From contig BQJR01000005.1 of NCBI GenBank assembly GCA_021604805.1, forward strand, positions 150,855 through 214,854: a DNA stretch of 64,000 bases, read 5' to 3'. A program made the position numbers and the translations under genes. Source of the stretch: Planctomycetota bacterium. GTDB lineage: Bacteria; Planctomycetota; B15-G4. This document shows positions 44,660 through 53,437 of this stretch, in pieces. Positions within the stretch are counted from its first letter, which is position 1, and every line of letters begins with the position of its first letter. The notes under the pieces were generated by a model. The model searched no databases, was not told the origin of the DNA, and saw nothing but the letters and a program-made list of their open reading frames with translations.

Positions 44660-47008
44660 TCAGCCCTCGAGCGAAGGCTCCATCGCGCCGCCGAGCATCC
44701 GGCGCAAGCGCTCCTGACGCAGCCCGCGGTCCTTCACGAAGCGCAGGATTCCCGCCTTCAAGCTCTCGGCATCGATCTTCGACTCGGCCACGATCTGGCT
44801 CACGGAGCCGCCGCTGCGCCAGCGGTTGTCCCAGTCGGGCGACATCACGTAGTCGGCGGCCACGGCGTGCGGGATCCAGTTGCCCATCAGGCGCGCGGCC
44901 GTGTTGGTCGCCACCGTGGAATTGCCCCACTCGTGCTCGGGCAACACGCGGTCGCGCCACTCTTGCGGCTGACGACGGAAGAGCGCGTGCGAGATCGCGG
45001 CCACAAGTTTCACGTTCGGGCCCTCGCTCGAGTTCAGCCACGGGATCAGCTGCGTGACCGAGTCGGTGGTCGAGGTGCCGCGCACGATGAGCGTGCCTTG
45101 CGGCGCGCGGTCGGGGTCGAAGTCGCGCAGGATGTAGGCACCCTTGGCGGCGTCGAGATGGCTGTCCATGCCGAGCGCTTCGCGGTCCGGGATCGTGATC
45201 GGCGGACGCGTGAGGTGCAGCACGATGATCGGGATGCCGCTGCCCAGCGCGGCGGCGAGCACCACCGGCACTTCGTTGGCTTCCCACGGGTGCAGGTTCA
45301 CGACCTGGTCGCGCGGGAACAACGACGTGACGCCCGGCGAGAAGATGCCGAAGTGCGTGCGTGAGTCCTCGGCGGTTTCCGGGCCGCTGTGCCCGGCCAC
45401 CCAGATCACGCGCCCCAGTTTGATCTGGCTGTCCTGGCAAGCCTGACTGAACAAGCGCATCGGTCCGTACTTCAGGTAGCTGAAGGAACCGTAGGTCGAG
45501 CAGGCCGTGAGGTAGCCGCGGTAGTTCTCGAAGGGCTTGTCCGACAAGTTCACCGAAGCCGCGCCGCACACGATGCCCGAGTTGGTGAACTCGGTGATCT
45601 CTTGCGGGAGGATCGTGCCGCCGAGGTTCTTCTCGCGGTGGTACCAGCCGTAGCCGGACGAGTCGCCCCAGTCTTTGCCGAAGCCCGCGATGTTGGTGCT
45701 CTCGGCGAGGTCGGCGGCGCACACCAGGAACAGCGGGCGCCCGTAGCTCTGCTTGCCGACGGCGTTGGCGTAGGCGCCGAAACTCGCGAAGCCCTTGCGG
45801 TTCGGGGCCTTCGTGCCGGGCGCGAGGAACAACTCGCTGGGCAGTTGCGCCGGGTCGGTGAGCGCGGCGTCGTCAAGCGGATCCTTGTCGAGCTTCCAGG
45901 TGAAGCTGGGCAACTCGGTGGGCACGTCCGCAGCGATGTCGGCGAGACGGTCGGTGAGGTAGTTGAGCGAGCTCTCGTCGTTCACGATCGCCGACATGGC
46001 GCGCGCGAGGTTCTCGCGCGTCTGCTCCACGCGGGCTTCGCGCGGCTCGGGCATCTCGGCGCCGCGGCCGAGGTACTCCACGCCGTACTTCGCGCAGAAG
46101 TCGTCGCGCACCTGCCAGAAGGTGTCGTCGTTGAACTTGTGCGGCGCGCCGTGCGAGCTGTGGTCGAACTTGCCGTAGCCGCGGCCCTTGCGCGTCTTGA
46201 ACCACACGCAGCCGGGCACATCCTGCTCGCGCGAACCGAGGATCTCGTGGAAGGCCGTGATGAGCGACGCGAAGTCGCTGCCGTCCTCGGTGCCCGCGGT
46301 ACGCCAGCCGTACGACTCGAACCACTGTTGCGGGCCGCCGTGCACCACCGAGCTGATGCGGTGTTCGTCGATGCCGCAGTCGTTCCAGTCGAGCAGGTAG
46401 GTGAGGTTGCCGAGGCCGAGTCCCCACGCGCTGTTCTTGGTCTCGTGGTGCGCGCCGGCGGTGTGACCGCCCTCGCCTTCCATCGCGAACACGCGGACAT
46501 CGGAGGCGCCGGCGTGCTTGAGCGCGAGCGCTTGGCCCGCAGCAACAGGAGCACCGTGGCCCGTGGGACCGGTGTTCGCCTTGAAGAAGAGCGTCTTGCC
46601 TTCCATCTCAGCGTGACCGGGCAGCCCCAAGTTCTGACGCAGCGTGAGCAGGTCTTCGGGGAGCAGCGTGTAGTCGGGACCGAGCGGAGCGGCGAAGCGC
46701 GCGTCGCCCGTGCGTTCGTGGCGCACGCGCATGGCCTCGTTGAACACGGCCAAGATCGCGTAGATCACCGGGTTCGTGTGACCGGCCACGAGCACGAAGC
46801 GGTCACCGAAGCGCGCTTGCGGTTGCGCGAGATCCCAGCGCATCGCCCCCGAGAGCATCAACGTGATGAGCGCGTGCACCTTGGAGCGACTGCCCCCGGG
46901 GTGTCCGCTCTGCGAGAGATTGAGCGTGAAGTCGATGTGCTGATCGACGACTGCTTGGATCCGCTCCCAGTGTGGGATCTCGGACTGGAGCTGATCGGGG
47001 CTGCGCAT
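44660..47008 (-). CDS. Transketolase-like thiamine diphosphate enzyme
   Basis: 782 residues from ATG 47008. The N-terminal part shows the transketolase pattern QSGHPGGSRSKVH, a ThDP/metal loop EGEGGHTAG...LLDWNDCG, and TRKGRGYGKFD. The central pyrimidine-binding part contains GFGKDWGDSSG and AASVNLSDKPFENYRGYLTACSTYGSF, and a C-terminal transketolase domain follows. It is longer (782 versus about 660-700) and distant from classical Tkt, so the donor and acceptor sugars, or a keto-acid substrate, are not certain. A perfect TATAAT lies 40 nt upstream. Confidence 0.8.
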   Translation of the reverse strand: MRSPDQLQSEIPHWERIQAVVDQHIDFTLNLSQSGHPGGSRSKVHALITLMLSGAMRWDLAQPQARFGDRFVLVAGHTNPVIYAILAVFNEAMRVRHERTGDARFAAPLGPDYTLLPEDLLTLRQNLGLPGHAEMEGKTLFFKANTGPTGHGAPVAAGQALALKHAGASDVRVFAMEGEGGHTAGAHHETKNSAWGLGLGNLTYLLDWNDCGIDEHRISSVVHGGPQQWFESYGWRTAGTEDGSDFASLITAFHEILGSREQDVPGCVWFKTRKGRGYGKFDHSSHGAPHKFNDDTFWQVRDDFCAKYGVEYLGRGAEMPEPREARVEQTRENLARAMSAIVNDESSLNYLTDRLADIAADVPTELPSFTWKLDKDPLDDAALTDPAQLPSELFLAPGTKAPNRKGFASFGAYANAVGKQSYGRPLFLVCAADLAESTNIAGFGKDWGDSSGYGWYHREKNLGGTILPQEITEFTNSGIVCGAASVNLSDKPFENYRGYLTACSTYGSFSYLKYGPMRLFSQACQDSQIKLGRVIWVAGHSGPETAEDSRTHFGIFSPGVTSLFPRDQVVNLHPWEANEVPVVLAAALGSGIPIIVLHLTRPPITIPDREALGMDSHLDAAKGAYILRDFDPDRAPQGTLIVRGTSTTDSVTQLIPWLNSSEGPNVKLVAAISHALFRRQPQEWRDRVLPEHEWGNSTVATNTAARLMGNWIPHAVAADYVMSPDWDNRWRSGGSVSQIVAESKIDAESLKAGILRFVKDRGLRQERLRRMLGGAMEPSLEG

Positions 47009-47048
47009 GAAGCTTTTCCGTTGAAAGCAGGGGTCGGGGGAACCGAGG

Positions 47049-47054
47049 ATTATA
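47049..47054 (-). promoter_or_regulatory. Consensus -10 TATAAT for the transketolase-like gene
   Basis: A perfect TATAAT 40 nt before the ATG, standing out in this GC-rich DNA. The matching -35 region (near 47072-47077) is not clear. Confidence 0.6.
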
Positions 47055-47094
47055 AGCCTTCGCCGCATCACGACCCCAGCGGGACCCTTTGCCG

Positions 47095-47637
47095 ATGGAC
47101 GTTGCTCTGCTGGACATCCTCGCGCTGATCGTGATCGTCGCCGGTCTGCTGCAGGGTCTCATGCGTGGGCTCGGCCCCAGCTTCGGCCTGCTGCTGTGGC
47201 TGATCCTGGCGCTCTGGTTGAGCAATGCGCTGGCCCCACAGGTGATTTCGTGGATGCCGAACAGCGGCGACCCGAGCGACCCCGAGGCCGTCGCCACCGC
47301 TTATGCGTGGTTGGCAGCGCTGCTCGTGCTGCTCCCGGCGGTGGCTCAGCTGCTGGGTGGCAGCGGCGGCAAGAAGAAGGTCGACCCCGAAGCCACGAAC
47401 AAGTTCTCGGCCGTGATCGTGGGCGTCGTGAGCTCGCTTCTGCTGCTGGCTTGGCTGACGCCCTACACCCAGGGCGTCGACGCACTCTCCGAAGATCTCG
47501 ACAGCGCTTACACGCCGGGCGTGGTCACGGGCGTGGCCAGCGCCGCGAGCTGGCTCTACCCCGAAGCGCATCGCGAAGAGCTCCGGGCTCTCGCGGCAGC
47601 GTCAAAAGCCCCCGACGCGAGCGGCACCGCGAAGTGA
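47095..47637 (+). CDS. CvpA-family-like membrane protein
   Basis: 180 residues. The layout fits CvpA/colicin-V-production proteins: DVALLDILALIVIVAGLLQGLMRG, with its Gly-Arg turn after the first helix, then three further hydrophobic helices, and a soluble C-terminal tail. A Lys/Asp-rich loop (GGKKKVDPEATNK) lies between helices 3 and 4. ATG at 47095 is preferred over a TTG two codons earlier. The gene is divergent from the transketolase-like gene. Confidence 0.65.
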   Translation: MDVALLDILALIVIVAGLLQGLMRGLGPSFGLLLWLILALWLSNALAPQVISWMPNSGDPSDPEAVATAYAWLAALLVLLPAVAQLLGGSGGKKKVDPEATNKFSAVIVGVVSSLLLLAWLTPYTQGVDALSEDLDSAYTPGVVTGVASAASWLYPEAHREELRALAAASKAPDASGTAK

Positions 47638-47644
47638 GCCGGTC

Positions 47645-47663
47645 CTCGAGCTAACCGCTCGAG
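47645..47663. terminator. Terminator-like hairpin between convergent genes
   Basis: CTCGAGC-TAACC-GCTCGAG is a 7-bp perfect stem between the CvpA-like gene (plus) and the IPT/TIG gene (minus). On the plus strand it is followed by CCGCTTTA. Confidence 0.5.
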
Positions 47664-47668
47664 CCGCT

Positions 47669-48799
47669 TTACGACGACTGGACCGGCAGGTCGAACTCGC
47701 CATTGGTGATGTGCAGATCGAACACGGGCGGTTCGCTGTCCTCGATCGCGAGGTCGAACTCGAAGGTGCCTTGGATCCGAGTGGCGGTGGACGACGTGAT
47801 GGTGAGCCTGCCGGGAACACCATCGGCCTCGTCCCAGGAGGCGAGCGGCTTGGACTGCCCCAAGCTCACGACGAACACCGCGGAGTCGCCCTCCATGTCG
47901 ATGACGTGCGGCGTGGGCGTCACGCCCGGCTCAAACTCGAAGGCGATCCCCAGAGTGATCCCCTGGAAGCCGATGAGTCTCGCCCCGACGAGCTGCGTGG
48001 CCGCAATCCCGGGCCCACCTGTACTGCCGCTGGAGAAGGCCCCGGCGAAGGGCGGCGATCCCGAAGGCGAACTCGAGGAAAAGAAGTTCGTCACGAGGAG
48101 CTGGTTGGCATCGCTGGCGAAGGTTGCCCTGATGAAGCCGTCACCCGGGTTCCCGGTCGACGTGATCGGATGCGCCGCGAGGCTCGAACCGACCTTGTTC
48201 GACACCTGAACCTGGTAGGTCCCCGGCTTCAACTTCGGGAGCTTCACCACGAGCTCGGTGCCGCCGGTGACCTCCTTCACCTTGGCCTTCTTCTGTTTCC
48301 CGGTGGCCTCAGAGATCAGGCGCACGACCGGCTTCTTCGGTCCACCGAAAAAGCCGCCGGTGATCGTGATCAGTTCCTTCGAGGCAGCCGTCTCCGGAGT
48401 GACGTCGTCGATCATGGGCGCGACCACCGTGAACACGGCTTCGAAGATCTGCTCGACTTGCCCGCTGCCCTTCGGCTTCACGTGCAGGTGGTAAAGCCCA
48501 GGTCCGGTCTTGGTCTTCTTGAAGAACGCCGACACGCTCGACTCGCCATTGCCCAGATCGGTGATGGTCGTCACCTTGAGCTTGGTCTTCTTGGGCTTGG
48601 CCGACTCATCCATCGAGTGCGTCAGCCAGAGCTTGGGCTTGCCTTTGCCGAGGTCGCCTTCCAAGCGCACATCGAGCAGTGTTCCCACGGTGCCTTCGTC
48701 GGGCAGCACGGAGTCGAAGGTGACGTCGGCCGAGAGTTCGGGGGACGCGAGCAGCGCGATCAACACTGCCAATGGTGCGAGGAAACGGCGAGCGGGCAT
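47669..48799 (-). CDS. Secreted IPT/TIG-domain protein
   Basis: 376 residues with a signal peptide (LAPLAVLIALLASPELSA). At about 130-215 there is an IPT/TIG Ig-like fold: PMIDDVTPETAASKELITITGGFFGGPKKPVVRL...GTYQVQVSNKVGSS, with the GxxF and final NxxG typical of such domains. An earlier unit (VTFDSVLPDEGTVGTLLDVRLEG) looks like a degenerate second copy. The C-terminal part is a beta-rich domain without a recognised family. It is probably an extracellular binding or adhesion protein. Confidence 0.7.
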   Translation of the reverse strand: MPARRFLAPLAVLIALLASPELSADVTFDSVLPDEGTVGTLLDVRLEGDLGKGKPKLWLTHSMDESAKPKKTKLKVTTITDLGNGESSVSAFFKKTKTGPGLYHLHVKPKGSGQVEQIFEAVFTVVAPMIDDVTPETAASKELITITGGFFGGPKKPVVRLISEATGKQKKAKVKEVTGGTELVVKLPKLKPGTYQVQVSNKVGSSLAAHPITSTGNPGDGFIRATFASDANQLLVTNFFSSSSPSGSPPFAGAFSSGSTGGPGIAATQLVGARLIGFQGITLGIAFEFEPGVTPTPHVIDMEGDSAVFVVSLGQSKPLASWDEADGVPGRLTITSSTATRIQGTFEFDLAIEDSEPPVFDLHITNGEFDLPVQSS

Positions 48800-48997
48800 C
48801 GAGCAGCTCCGAAGTGACGGGCCTAGTGACGGCCACGCAACTTCGCATGCGCAACGACTTAGGGATAGGGAGAAGACCCCGGCGCACCGAGCGCGGCACT
48901 GGCGCGACGAGCGAACCCTTCTCGGTGCAGAGTGACCAGCCCCTGAGACGCGGACTTCAATCCGCGCTGCACGGCGATCACCCCCCGCAGCCGTCGC

Positions 48998-49543
48998 TCA
49001 GAAGAGCGTGTAGATGAACGGCGAGAGCATCGGCGACGCGGCGGCGGCCACGAGGAGCAGGCCGACCGTCAGCAAGATGAAGATCACCGGCAACATGTAC
49101 CAGTGGCCGCGATCCCACGCCGACAGGATCACGCCGCCGACCGTGCCCACCTTGCGCCGCGCGTGCCAGAGCACGAGCACGAGCAGCAGCCCCACCGCCC
49201 ACGTGAAGGCGTTCGCGAGCAACGGAACTCGCGGCCCGACAGCGCTCGGCGCCTCGCCCAAACCGAACGTGATCGCCTCTTCGGGCGGCACTTGGTGAGC
49301 GAGCCAGTCGAAGCCACTGATCGTGAGGTAGACGAAGCCGAGCAAGCCGCCCACCTTGAGCAGCGAACCGAACATCGACTCCTTGTCGCGCGACGCCCGG
49401 TACGCGTTCCAGTAGGCCACGCTCAACACGACCCACAAGCTCAGGAACACGATGTCTTTCGTGGAGAGCTCACCGAGCACGCCGTCACCGGCGGCGGCGC
49501 CGGTTTCAGCGAGCACGGCGAGCAGCGAGCCCAGCGCGCTCAA
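48998..49543 (-). CDS. Membrane protein ending in a DUF5989-type domain
   Basis: 181 residues with a TTG start that overlaps the carbamoyltransferase stop (TTGA). Several hydrophobic helices precede the C-terminal GHWYMLPVIFILLTVGLLLV...PMLSPFIYTLF, which has the same W-hydrophobic-SPFIYTLF ending as the DUF5989 protein at 23446. It is therefore a DUF5989 domain fused to extra N-terminal membrane helices. The translational overlap ties it to the carbamoyltransferase and marks the two as partners. Function unknown. Confidence 0.75.
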   Translation of the reverse strand: MSALGSLLAVLAETGAAAGDGVLGELSTKDIVFLSLWVVLSVAYWNAYRASRDKESMFGSLLKVGGLLGFVYLTISGFDWLAHQVPPEEAITFGLGEAPSAVGPRVPLLANAFTWAVGLLLVLVLWHARRKVGTVGGVILSAWDRGHWYMLPVIFILLTVGLLLVAAAASPMLSPFIYTLF

Positions 49544-51330
49544 CTGACCATCTCCGCCACGCGATCGCCTTCGTGCCGCAGCATGAAGGGCGTGGAGTCG
49601 ATGATCTTCTTGGCGTCGGCAGTGACGACATAGTTGCCGAGATAGAGCACATCCATCTCACTGCGACTGAAGGTGTTGAAGGCTTGCGCAGGCGTCTCCA
49701 CGATCGGCTCGCCCTTGAGGTTGAAGCTCGTGTTCAACACCACCGGGATGCCGGTCTTCGAGTGGAAGCTCGAGATCATCGCGTGGTAGCCGGGGTTCGT
49801 GTCGGCATAGACGGTTTGAAGTCGGCCGCTGCCATCCACGTGCGTGATCGCCACCAGCTTGTCGCGCTTGTCGGGTTGCACCGGCACGACGTAGAGCATG
49901 AAACGCGCGGGCCAACACTCGTCGCCCTCGGGCAACACGAACCACTCGCGCGCGTGCTCTTGCAACACGCTCGGCGCGAACGGGCGGAAGGCCTCGCGGA
50001 ACTTGATCTTCGCGTTGACGATCTCCTTCATCTCGGCGTTCGACGCGTCGGCGATGATCGAGCGTGAACCCAGCGCGCGCGGGCCCCACTCGAAGCGTCC
50101 GCGGAACCAGCCGCCGACCTTGCCGGCGATGAGGTCATCGGACACGCGGTCGTAGAACTCGGCGTCGTCGTCGTACTTCTGGAAGGCGATGTGGTTCGTG
50201 CTGAGGAACTCTTCGATCTGCGCGTCGCTGTACTCGGTGCCGAGGTAGGCGTGGTCGAGGGCGGGCGCGCGCGGCACATCCAGGATGTGGTGCGTGGCCC
50301 AGTAGGCGGCGCCGGCCGCGCCGCCGTCGTCGCCGGCAGCGGGGTGGATGTAGATCTGCTCGGCGCCCGTCGCGTCGACCAGCTTGCCGTTGGCCACGGA
50401 GTTGAGCGCGACACCGCCCGCGAGGCACACGTTCTTGCAGCCGGTGGTCTTCACGAGGTGGTCGACCATCTTGATCACGATCTCTTCCGTGACCTTTTGG
50501 ATCGACATGGCGACGTCGCAGTAGAAGGGGTCGAGGCTCTTGTCGTCGAGCGCGGGGTCGCGCGCGGGCTGCCCCATGACCTCTTCGAAGGCGGGCGTGA
50601 AGCTCGTGGTCGCCGACCAGTGGTAGGCGAAGTACTTCATGTCCTGCCAGAGCGAGCCGTCCTCGCCGATCTTGATCATCTTCTTGATGCGGTCGACGTA
50701 CTTGGGCTCGCCGTAGGGCGCCATACCCATGAGCTTGTACTCGCCTTCGTTCACTTCGAAGCCGCAGTACGCGGTGAAGGCGGAGTAGAGCAGGCCGACG
50801 GAGTGCGGGAAGCGCATCTCCTTTTGGATCTCGATCTTGGTGCCGCGGCCCACGCCCATGGTGCTCGTGGTCCATTCGCCGGCGCCGTCGAGCGTGAGCA
50901 CGGCGGCCTCCTCGAAGGGCGAGCTGAAGAAGCTCGCGGCGGCGTGGCTCATGTGGTGATCCGCGAAGAGCAACTTGCTCTTGGGGATCTTGAGCGCCTC
51001 GAGGATGTGACTCTTGACCCAGAGTTTCTTCTGCATCCACGCGAGCATCGACTCACGGAACACGCGCAGCGACTTGGGGAAGGTCTGGAAGGCCGTGATC
51101 AGCAGCCGCTCGAACTTGATGAACGGCTTCTCGTAGAACACCACGTAGTCGACGTCGTCGATGGTGATGCCTTCGTGGTCGAGGCAGAACTGGATCGCCT
51201 TGGCCGGGAAGCCCGGATCGTGCTTGCGGCGCGTGAAGCGTTCTTCCTCGCCGGCGGCCACGAGCGTGCCGTCCTTCACGAGAGCGGCTGAGCCGTCGTG
51301 GTAATAGAAGGAGAGCCCGAGCACGTACAT
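49540..51330 (-). CDS. Carbamoyltransferase (TobZ/NodU-like)
   Basis: 596 residues, canonical. The family transfers a carbamoyl group from carbamoyl phosphate via carbamoyl-adenylate to a hydroxyl, often in glycan or antibiotic assembly. The Kae1-like N-domain has GLSFYYHDGSAAL, the metal-binding H125-H126-x2-H129 (DHHMSHAA), LAGGVALNSVANG and AAGDDGGAAGAA. The C-domain has GRFEWGPRALGSRSI, FRPFAPSVL and LNTSFNLKGEP. It is flanked by an SxtJ-like gene (4 bp upstream) and a DUF5989-type gene (overlapping). Its diverged paralogue lies at 20720. Confidence 0.94.
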   Translation of the reverse strand: MYVLGLSFYYHDGSAALVKDGTLVAAGEEERFTRRKHDPGFPAKAIQFCLDHEGITIDDVDYVVFYEKPFIKFERLLITAFQTFPKSLRVFRESMLAWMQKKLWVKSHILEALKIPKSKLLFADHHMSHAAASFFSSPFEEAAVLTLDGAGEWTTSTMGVGRGTKIEIQKEMRFPHSVGLLYSAFTAYCGFEVNEGEYKLMGMAPYGEPKYVDRIKKMIKIGEDGSLWQDMKYFAYHWSATTSFTPAFEEVMGQPARDPALDDKSLDPFYCDVAMSIQKVTEEIVIKMVDHLVKTTGCKNVCLAGGVALNSVANGKLVDATGAEQIYIHPAAGDDGGAAGAAYWATHHILDVPRAPALDHAYLGTEYSDAQIEEFLSTNHIAFQKYDDDAEFYDRVSDDLIAGKVGGWFRGRFEWGPRALGSRSIIADASNAEMKEIVNAKIKFREAFRPFAPSVLQEHAREWFVLPEGDECWPARFMLYVVPVQPDKRDKLVAITHVDGSGRLQTVYADTNPGYHAMISSFHSKTGIPVVLNTSFNLKGEPIVETPAQAFNTFSRSEMDVLYLGNYVVTADAKKIIDSTPFMLRHEGDRVAEMVS

Positions 51331-51334
51331 GGGG

Positions 51335-51547
51335 TCAGTCCTGCCGCCGGGCGTCTTCGAGGGTGTCGTTCACCGACTCCCACTCACGGTACGACGTGGC
51401 GGGCTTGGCCTTGATCATCAGCGCGTCGCCGAAGAGCTTGTAGACCAGCGCGACCGGCGCCACGGCCACGAAGTAAACGAGCGAGAGGGCGAGCCTCCCG
51501 ACAACGTTCCCGAAGCGCTCGAGGAAGGCGAAGACCGGCTGGAACAT
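51335..51547 (-). CDS. Short SxtJ-like membrane protein
   Basis: 70 residues from ATG 51547. It is one hydrophobic helix (LALSLVYFVAVAPVALVY) followed by KLFGDAL...SYREW, which matches the end of SxtJ-family membrane proteins found beside carbamoyltransferases (helix, then RLxGxDPL, then SYW). It is shorter than the usual SxtJ (about 130 residues), as if only the C-terminal half were kept. Its stop is 4 bp before the carbamoyltransferase start. It is the first gene of the three-gene module. Confidence 0.65.
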   Translation of the reverse strand: MFQPVFAFLERFGNVVGRLALSLVYFVAVAPVALVYKLFGDALMIKAKPATSYREWESVNDTLEDARRQD

Positions 51548-51666
51548 GGGCGCGGAGGCACTCGCCGTGCGAGAGGATCGGGGAGGACGATGCGCCTGTG
51601 GAGTGCCCGATTGCGGGCGGCGCATCGAGGTCGAAGGAGTCTAGCCCTCGCCCTGGAGAGAGGCAA

Positions 51667-51705
51667 GCCGACCCGACGCGCGCCTCGCGGCGGCGCCGGG
51701 TCGGC
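51667..51705 (-). terminator. Terminator hairpin downstream of small lipoprotein gene
   Basis: GCCGACCCG and CGGGTCGGC form a perfect 9-bp stem around a GC-rich, partly paired loop, starting 9 nt after the stop of the lipoprotein gene. On the minus strand it is followed by TTGCCTCTCTCC, pyrimidine-rich as terminators often are. Confidence 0.65.
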
Positions 51706-51714
51706 CAGGCTGGA

Positions 51715-51936
51715 TCAGCCGTCGGCCTCGATCTCAGCAGCCAACTTGTCGAACTCCGCGTCGGCGTTCGACTCGTTGATCGCGGCTTCGGCGTCTGCCG
51801 CAGCCTCTTCCTCGGTGGGGACTTCCACCTCGGGCACATCGTCGAAGCCCTCTGCGGAACCGGAGCCGCTGCTGTCACCGCAGGCAAGCGCCAGGCCACA
51901 CAGGCCCACGAGGGTCAGTTGCACGATCTTCATCAT
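51715..51936 (-). CDS. Small acidic lipoprotein
   Basis: 73 residues. The signal sequence ends in LALACGDSSGSG with the Cys placed for lipid attachment. The mature part is short, acidic (EEEAAADAEAAINESNADAEFDKL) and predicted helical. The start is set by TAGGAG a few nt before two consecutive ATG codons. A terminator follows directly. No family is recognised. It is the last of three adjacent small secreted-protein genes on this strand. Confidence 0.65.
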   Translation of the reverse strand: MMKIVQLTLVGLCGLALACGDSSGSGSAEGFDDVPEVEVPTEEEAAADAEAAINESNADAEFDKLAAEIEADG

Positions 51937-51956
51937 TCGCTCCTAGGCACTCGGCC

Positions 51957-52763
51957 TCAGCCGTCTCGACCGCCGCGTCCACCGCGACCGCCTTCATCAC
52001 CGCCGCGGCTACCACCGCGCTCGTTTCCTGCACGCTCGCTCGCGCCTTCGCGCGCACGACCACCCGCAGCACCGGCGCGTTCGCGCTCACTGGCTGCACG
52101 CTCGCGCGTGGCGTTGCCGCGCTCGGCAGCGCCGCGCTCGGTGGCGCCGCGTTCAGCCGCACCGCGACCCGCCGCTTGAGCGCGTTCGCGCGCGGCCTTG
52201 GTGCGCTCGTTGAGCGCGGCCTTCATGCGCTTCTGCGCCCGACGGAACGCCTCTTCGCCGGCATCCTTGCGGGCCGTGTCCTCGGTGCGCTTGAACTGAG
52301 CGCGCACCTTGGCTGCGAGCGCCTCGGCCTGGGCGACACGCTTGGCGTCGCCGCGCTTCTCGGCGATCTGCTTGAGACGGTTCAGCTTGGCCAGGCGCTC
52401 ACGCTGCGTGGCCTCGGCCTTCATCATGCGCTCCATCACTTCGCGATCGCTCACCTTCTTGGCGGCGGCCGCTGCGCGACGGGCGTCGTCTTGCGCATTG
52501 CCACGCGCGTTGTTCGCGCGCTCTTCAGCTTGGTTCGCCGCAGCGTTCCGCTCGCGCGCCGCGCTCTCACGCGCAGCATTCTCGCGGGCGTTGGCGCCAC
52601 GCTCAGCGCTCTGCTCGGCGTTCTGCTGACGCTCGGCGTTGCGCTCACGCTCGCTCTGCTCGCCGCGGCCTTCCGACCGTTGCGCGCTCAGATCGGCGCT
52701 ACCGAGGAACAAACCGGCCAGCATCGCGCTGCCGATCAGGGTCTGCTTGAAAGTCGTCATCAT
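51957..52763 (-). CDS. Secreted Arg/Ala/Glu-rich coiled-coil protein
   Basis: 268 residues. A signal peptide (LIGSAMLAGLFLGSADLSA) is followed by a low-complexity segment of ERERNAERQQNAEQSAERG type, a central coiled-coil (about 100-190, EVMERMMKAEATQRERLAKLNRLKQIAEKRGD), and a second low-complexity tail ending in Gly/Arg repeats (RGGRGGRDG). The tail is like RNA- or polyanion-binding RGG regions, but the protein appears to be exported. AAAGGA precedes the tandem ATGs. No family is recognised. Confidence 0.65.
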   Translation of the reverse strand: MMTTFKQTLIGSAMLAGLFLGSADLSAQRSEGRGEQSERERNAERQQNAEQSAERGANARENAARESAARERNAAANQAEERANNARGNAQDDARRAAAAAKKVSDREVMERMMKAEATQRERLAKLNRLKQIAEKRGDAKRVAQAEALAAKVRAQFKRTEDTARKDAGEEAFRRAQKRMKAALNERTKAARERAQAAGRGAAERGATERGAAERGNATRERAASERERAGAAGGRAREGASERAGNERGGSRGGDEGGRGGRGGRDG

Positions 52764-52794
52764 GTTTTCCTTTCGTAGAGAGGGGGCCGCAGGA

Positions 52795-53235
52795 TCAACC
52801 CGCGGCGCGCGCCTTGATCTCGGCCACGTAGATGTCGAACTTGGCCTTGAGGTCCTTGAGCAGCGTCTCGAGGTTGTCTTTCTCGGCTTCGAGCTTGGCG
52901 ATCACGTCCTTGGCATCGGCCACGGCCTTGTCGGCCGAACCCTCGCCCATCAGCGAGTCGGCCACGCCACCGAGAGCGTCACCGCCGCTCTCCTTGACCT
53001 TGTCGGCGATCTTCGCGCCGAGGTCCTTGATCTGCTGCTCGACGCTCTTGATCTCGGTCTGGGTGTCGTCGCGACTCGACTCGAGTTCGGCCACTTCCAT
53101 CGTGGCCACAGACGCCTTCACCTCAGCCGGCGACGCGCCACTGTCGGCGCTGGATTCGGAACCTCCGCAGGCCACGACGAGGGCGAGCGAAGTGGCGAGA
53201 ACGGAGCGGTGAAGCAGGGTCTTCATGAGAGTCAT
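52795..53235 (-). CDS. Coiled-coil lipoprotein
   Basis: 146 residues. Two ATGs three codons apart are possible starts. The signal sequence ends LALVVACGGSES with a good lipobox. Residues 50-75 and 105-140 form coiled coils (ELESSRDDTQTEIKSVEQQI; DVIAKLEAEKDNLETLLKDL), separated by a Gly-containing linker. This helical-hairpin design is common in periplasmic lipoproteins that span or tether layers of the envelope. It heads the group of three small secreted proteins. Confidence 0.68.
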   Translation of the reverse strand: MTLMKTLLHRSVLATSLALVVACGGSESSADSGASPAEVKASVATMEVAELESSRDDTQTEIKSVEQQIKDLGAKIADKVKESGGDALGGVADSLMGEGSADKAVADAKDVIAKLEAEKDNLETLLKDLKAKFDIYVAEIKARAAG

Positions 53236-53437
53236 CTTCGAGAGTTCTACGGAGAGTGAGCGTTCGAGGCGCAACTCGACTCGGCGAACCGCCTTGCCCG
53301 TTGCCCCACAAGGCACTGCCTGTGCAGCACCTCCAGCCCGTGATTGCCCCCCATCGTGACGTTTCCGGGGGTACGGCGTCCACCGCAGCGCCGCGGAGTC
53401 CTGCCGCGGTGCAGCGGCGTGTCCGCGAAGCAGCCAC

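Noticed and set aside
44600..44660. GTTCAAATCC resembling a tRNA T-loop
   Set aside because: The flanking bases do not form the 5-bp T stem, and no acceptor or anticodon stem can be built around it.
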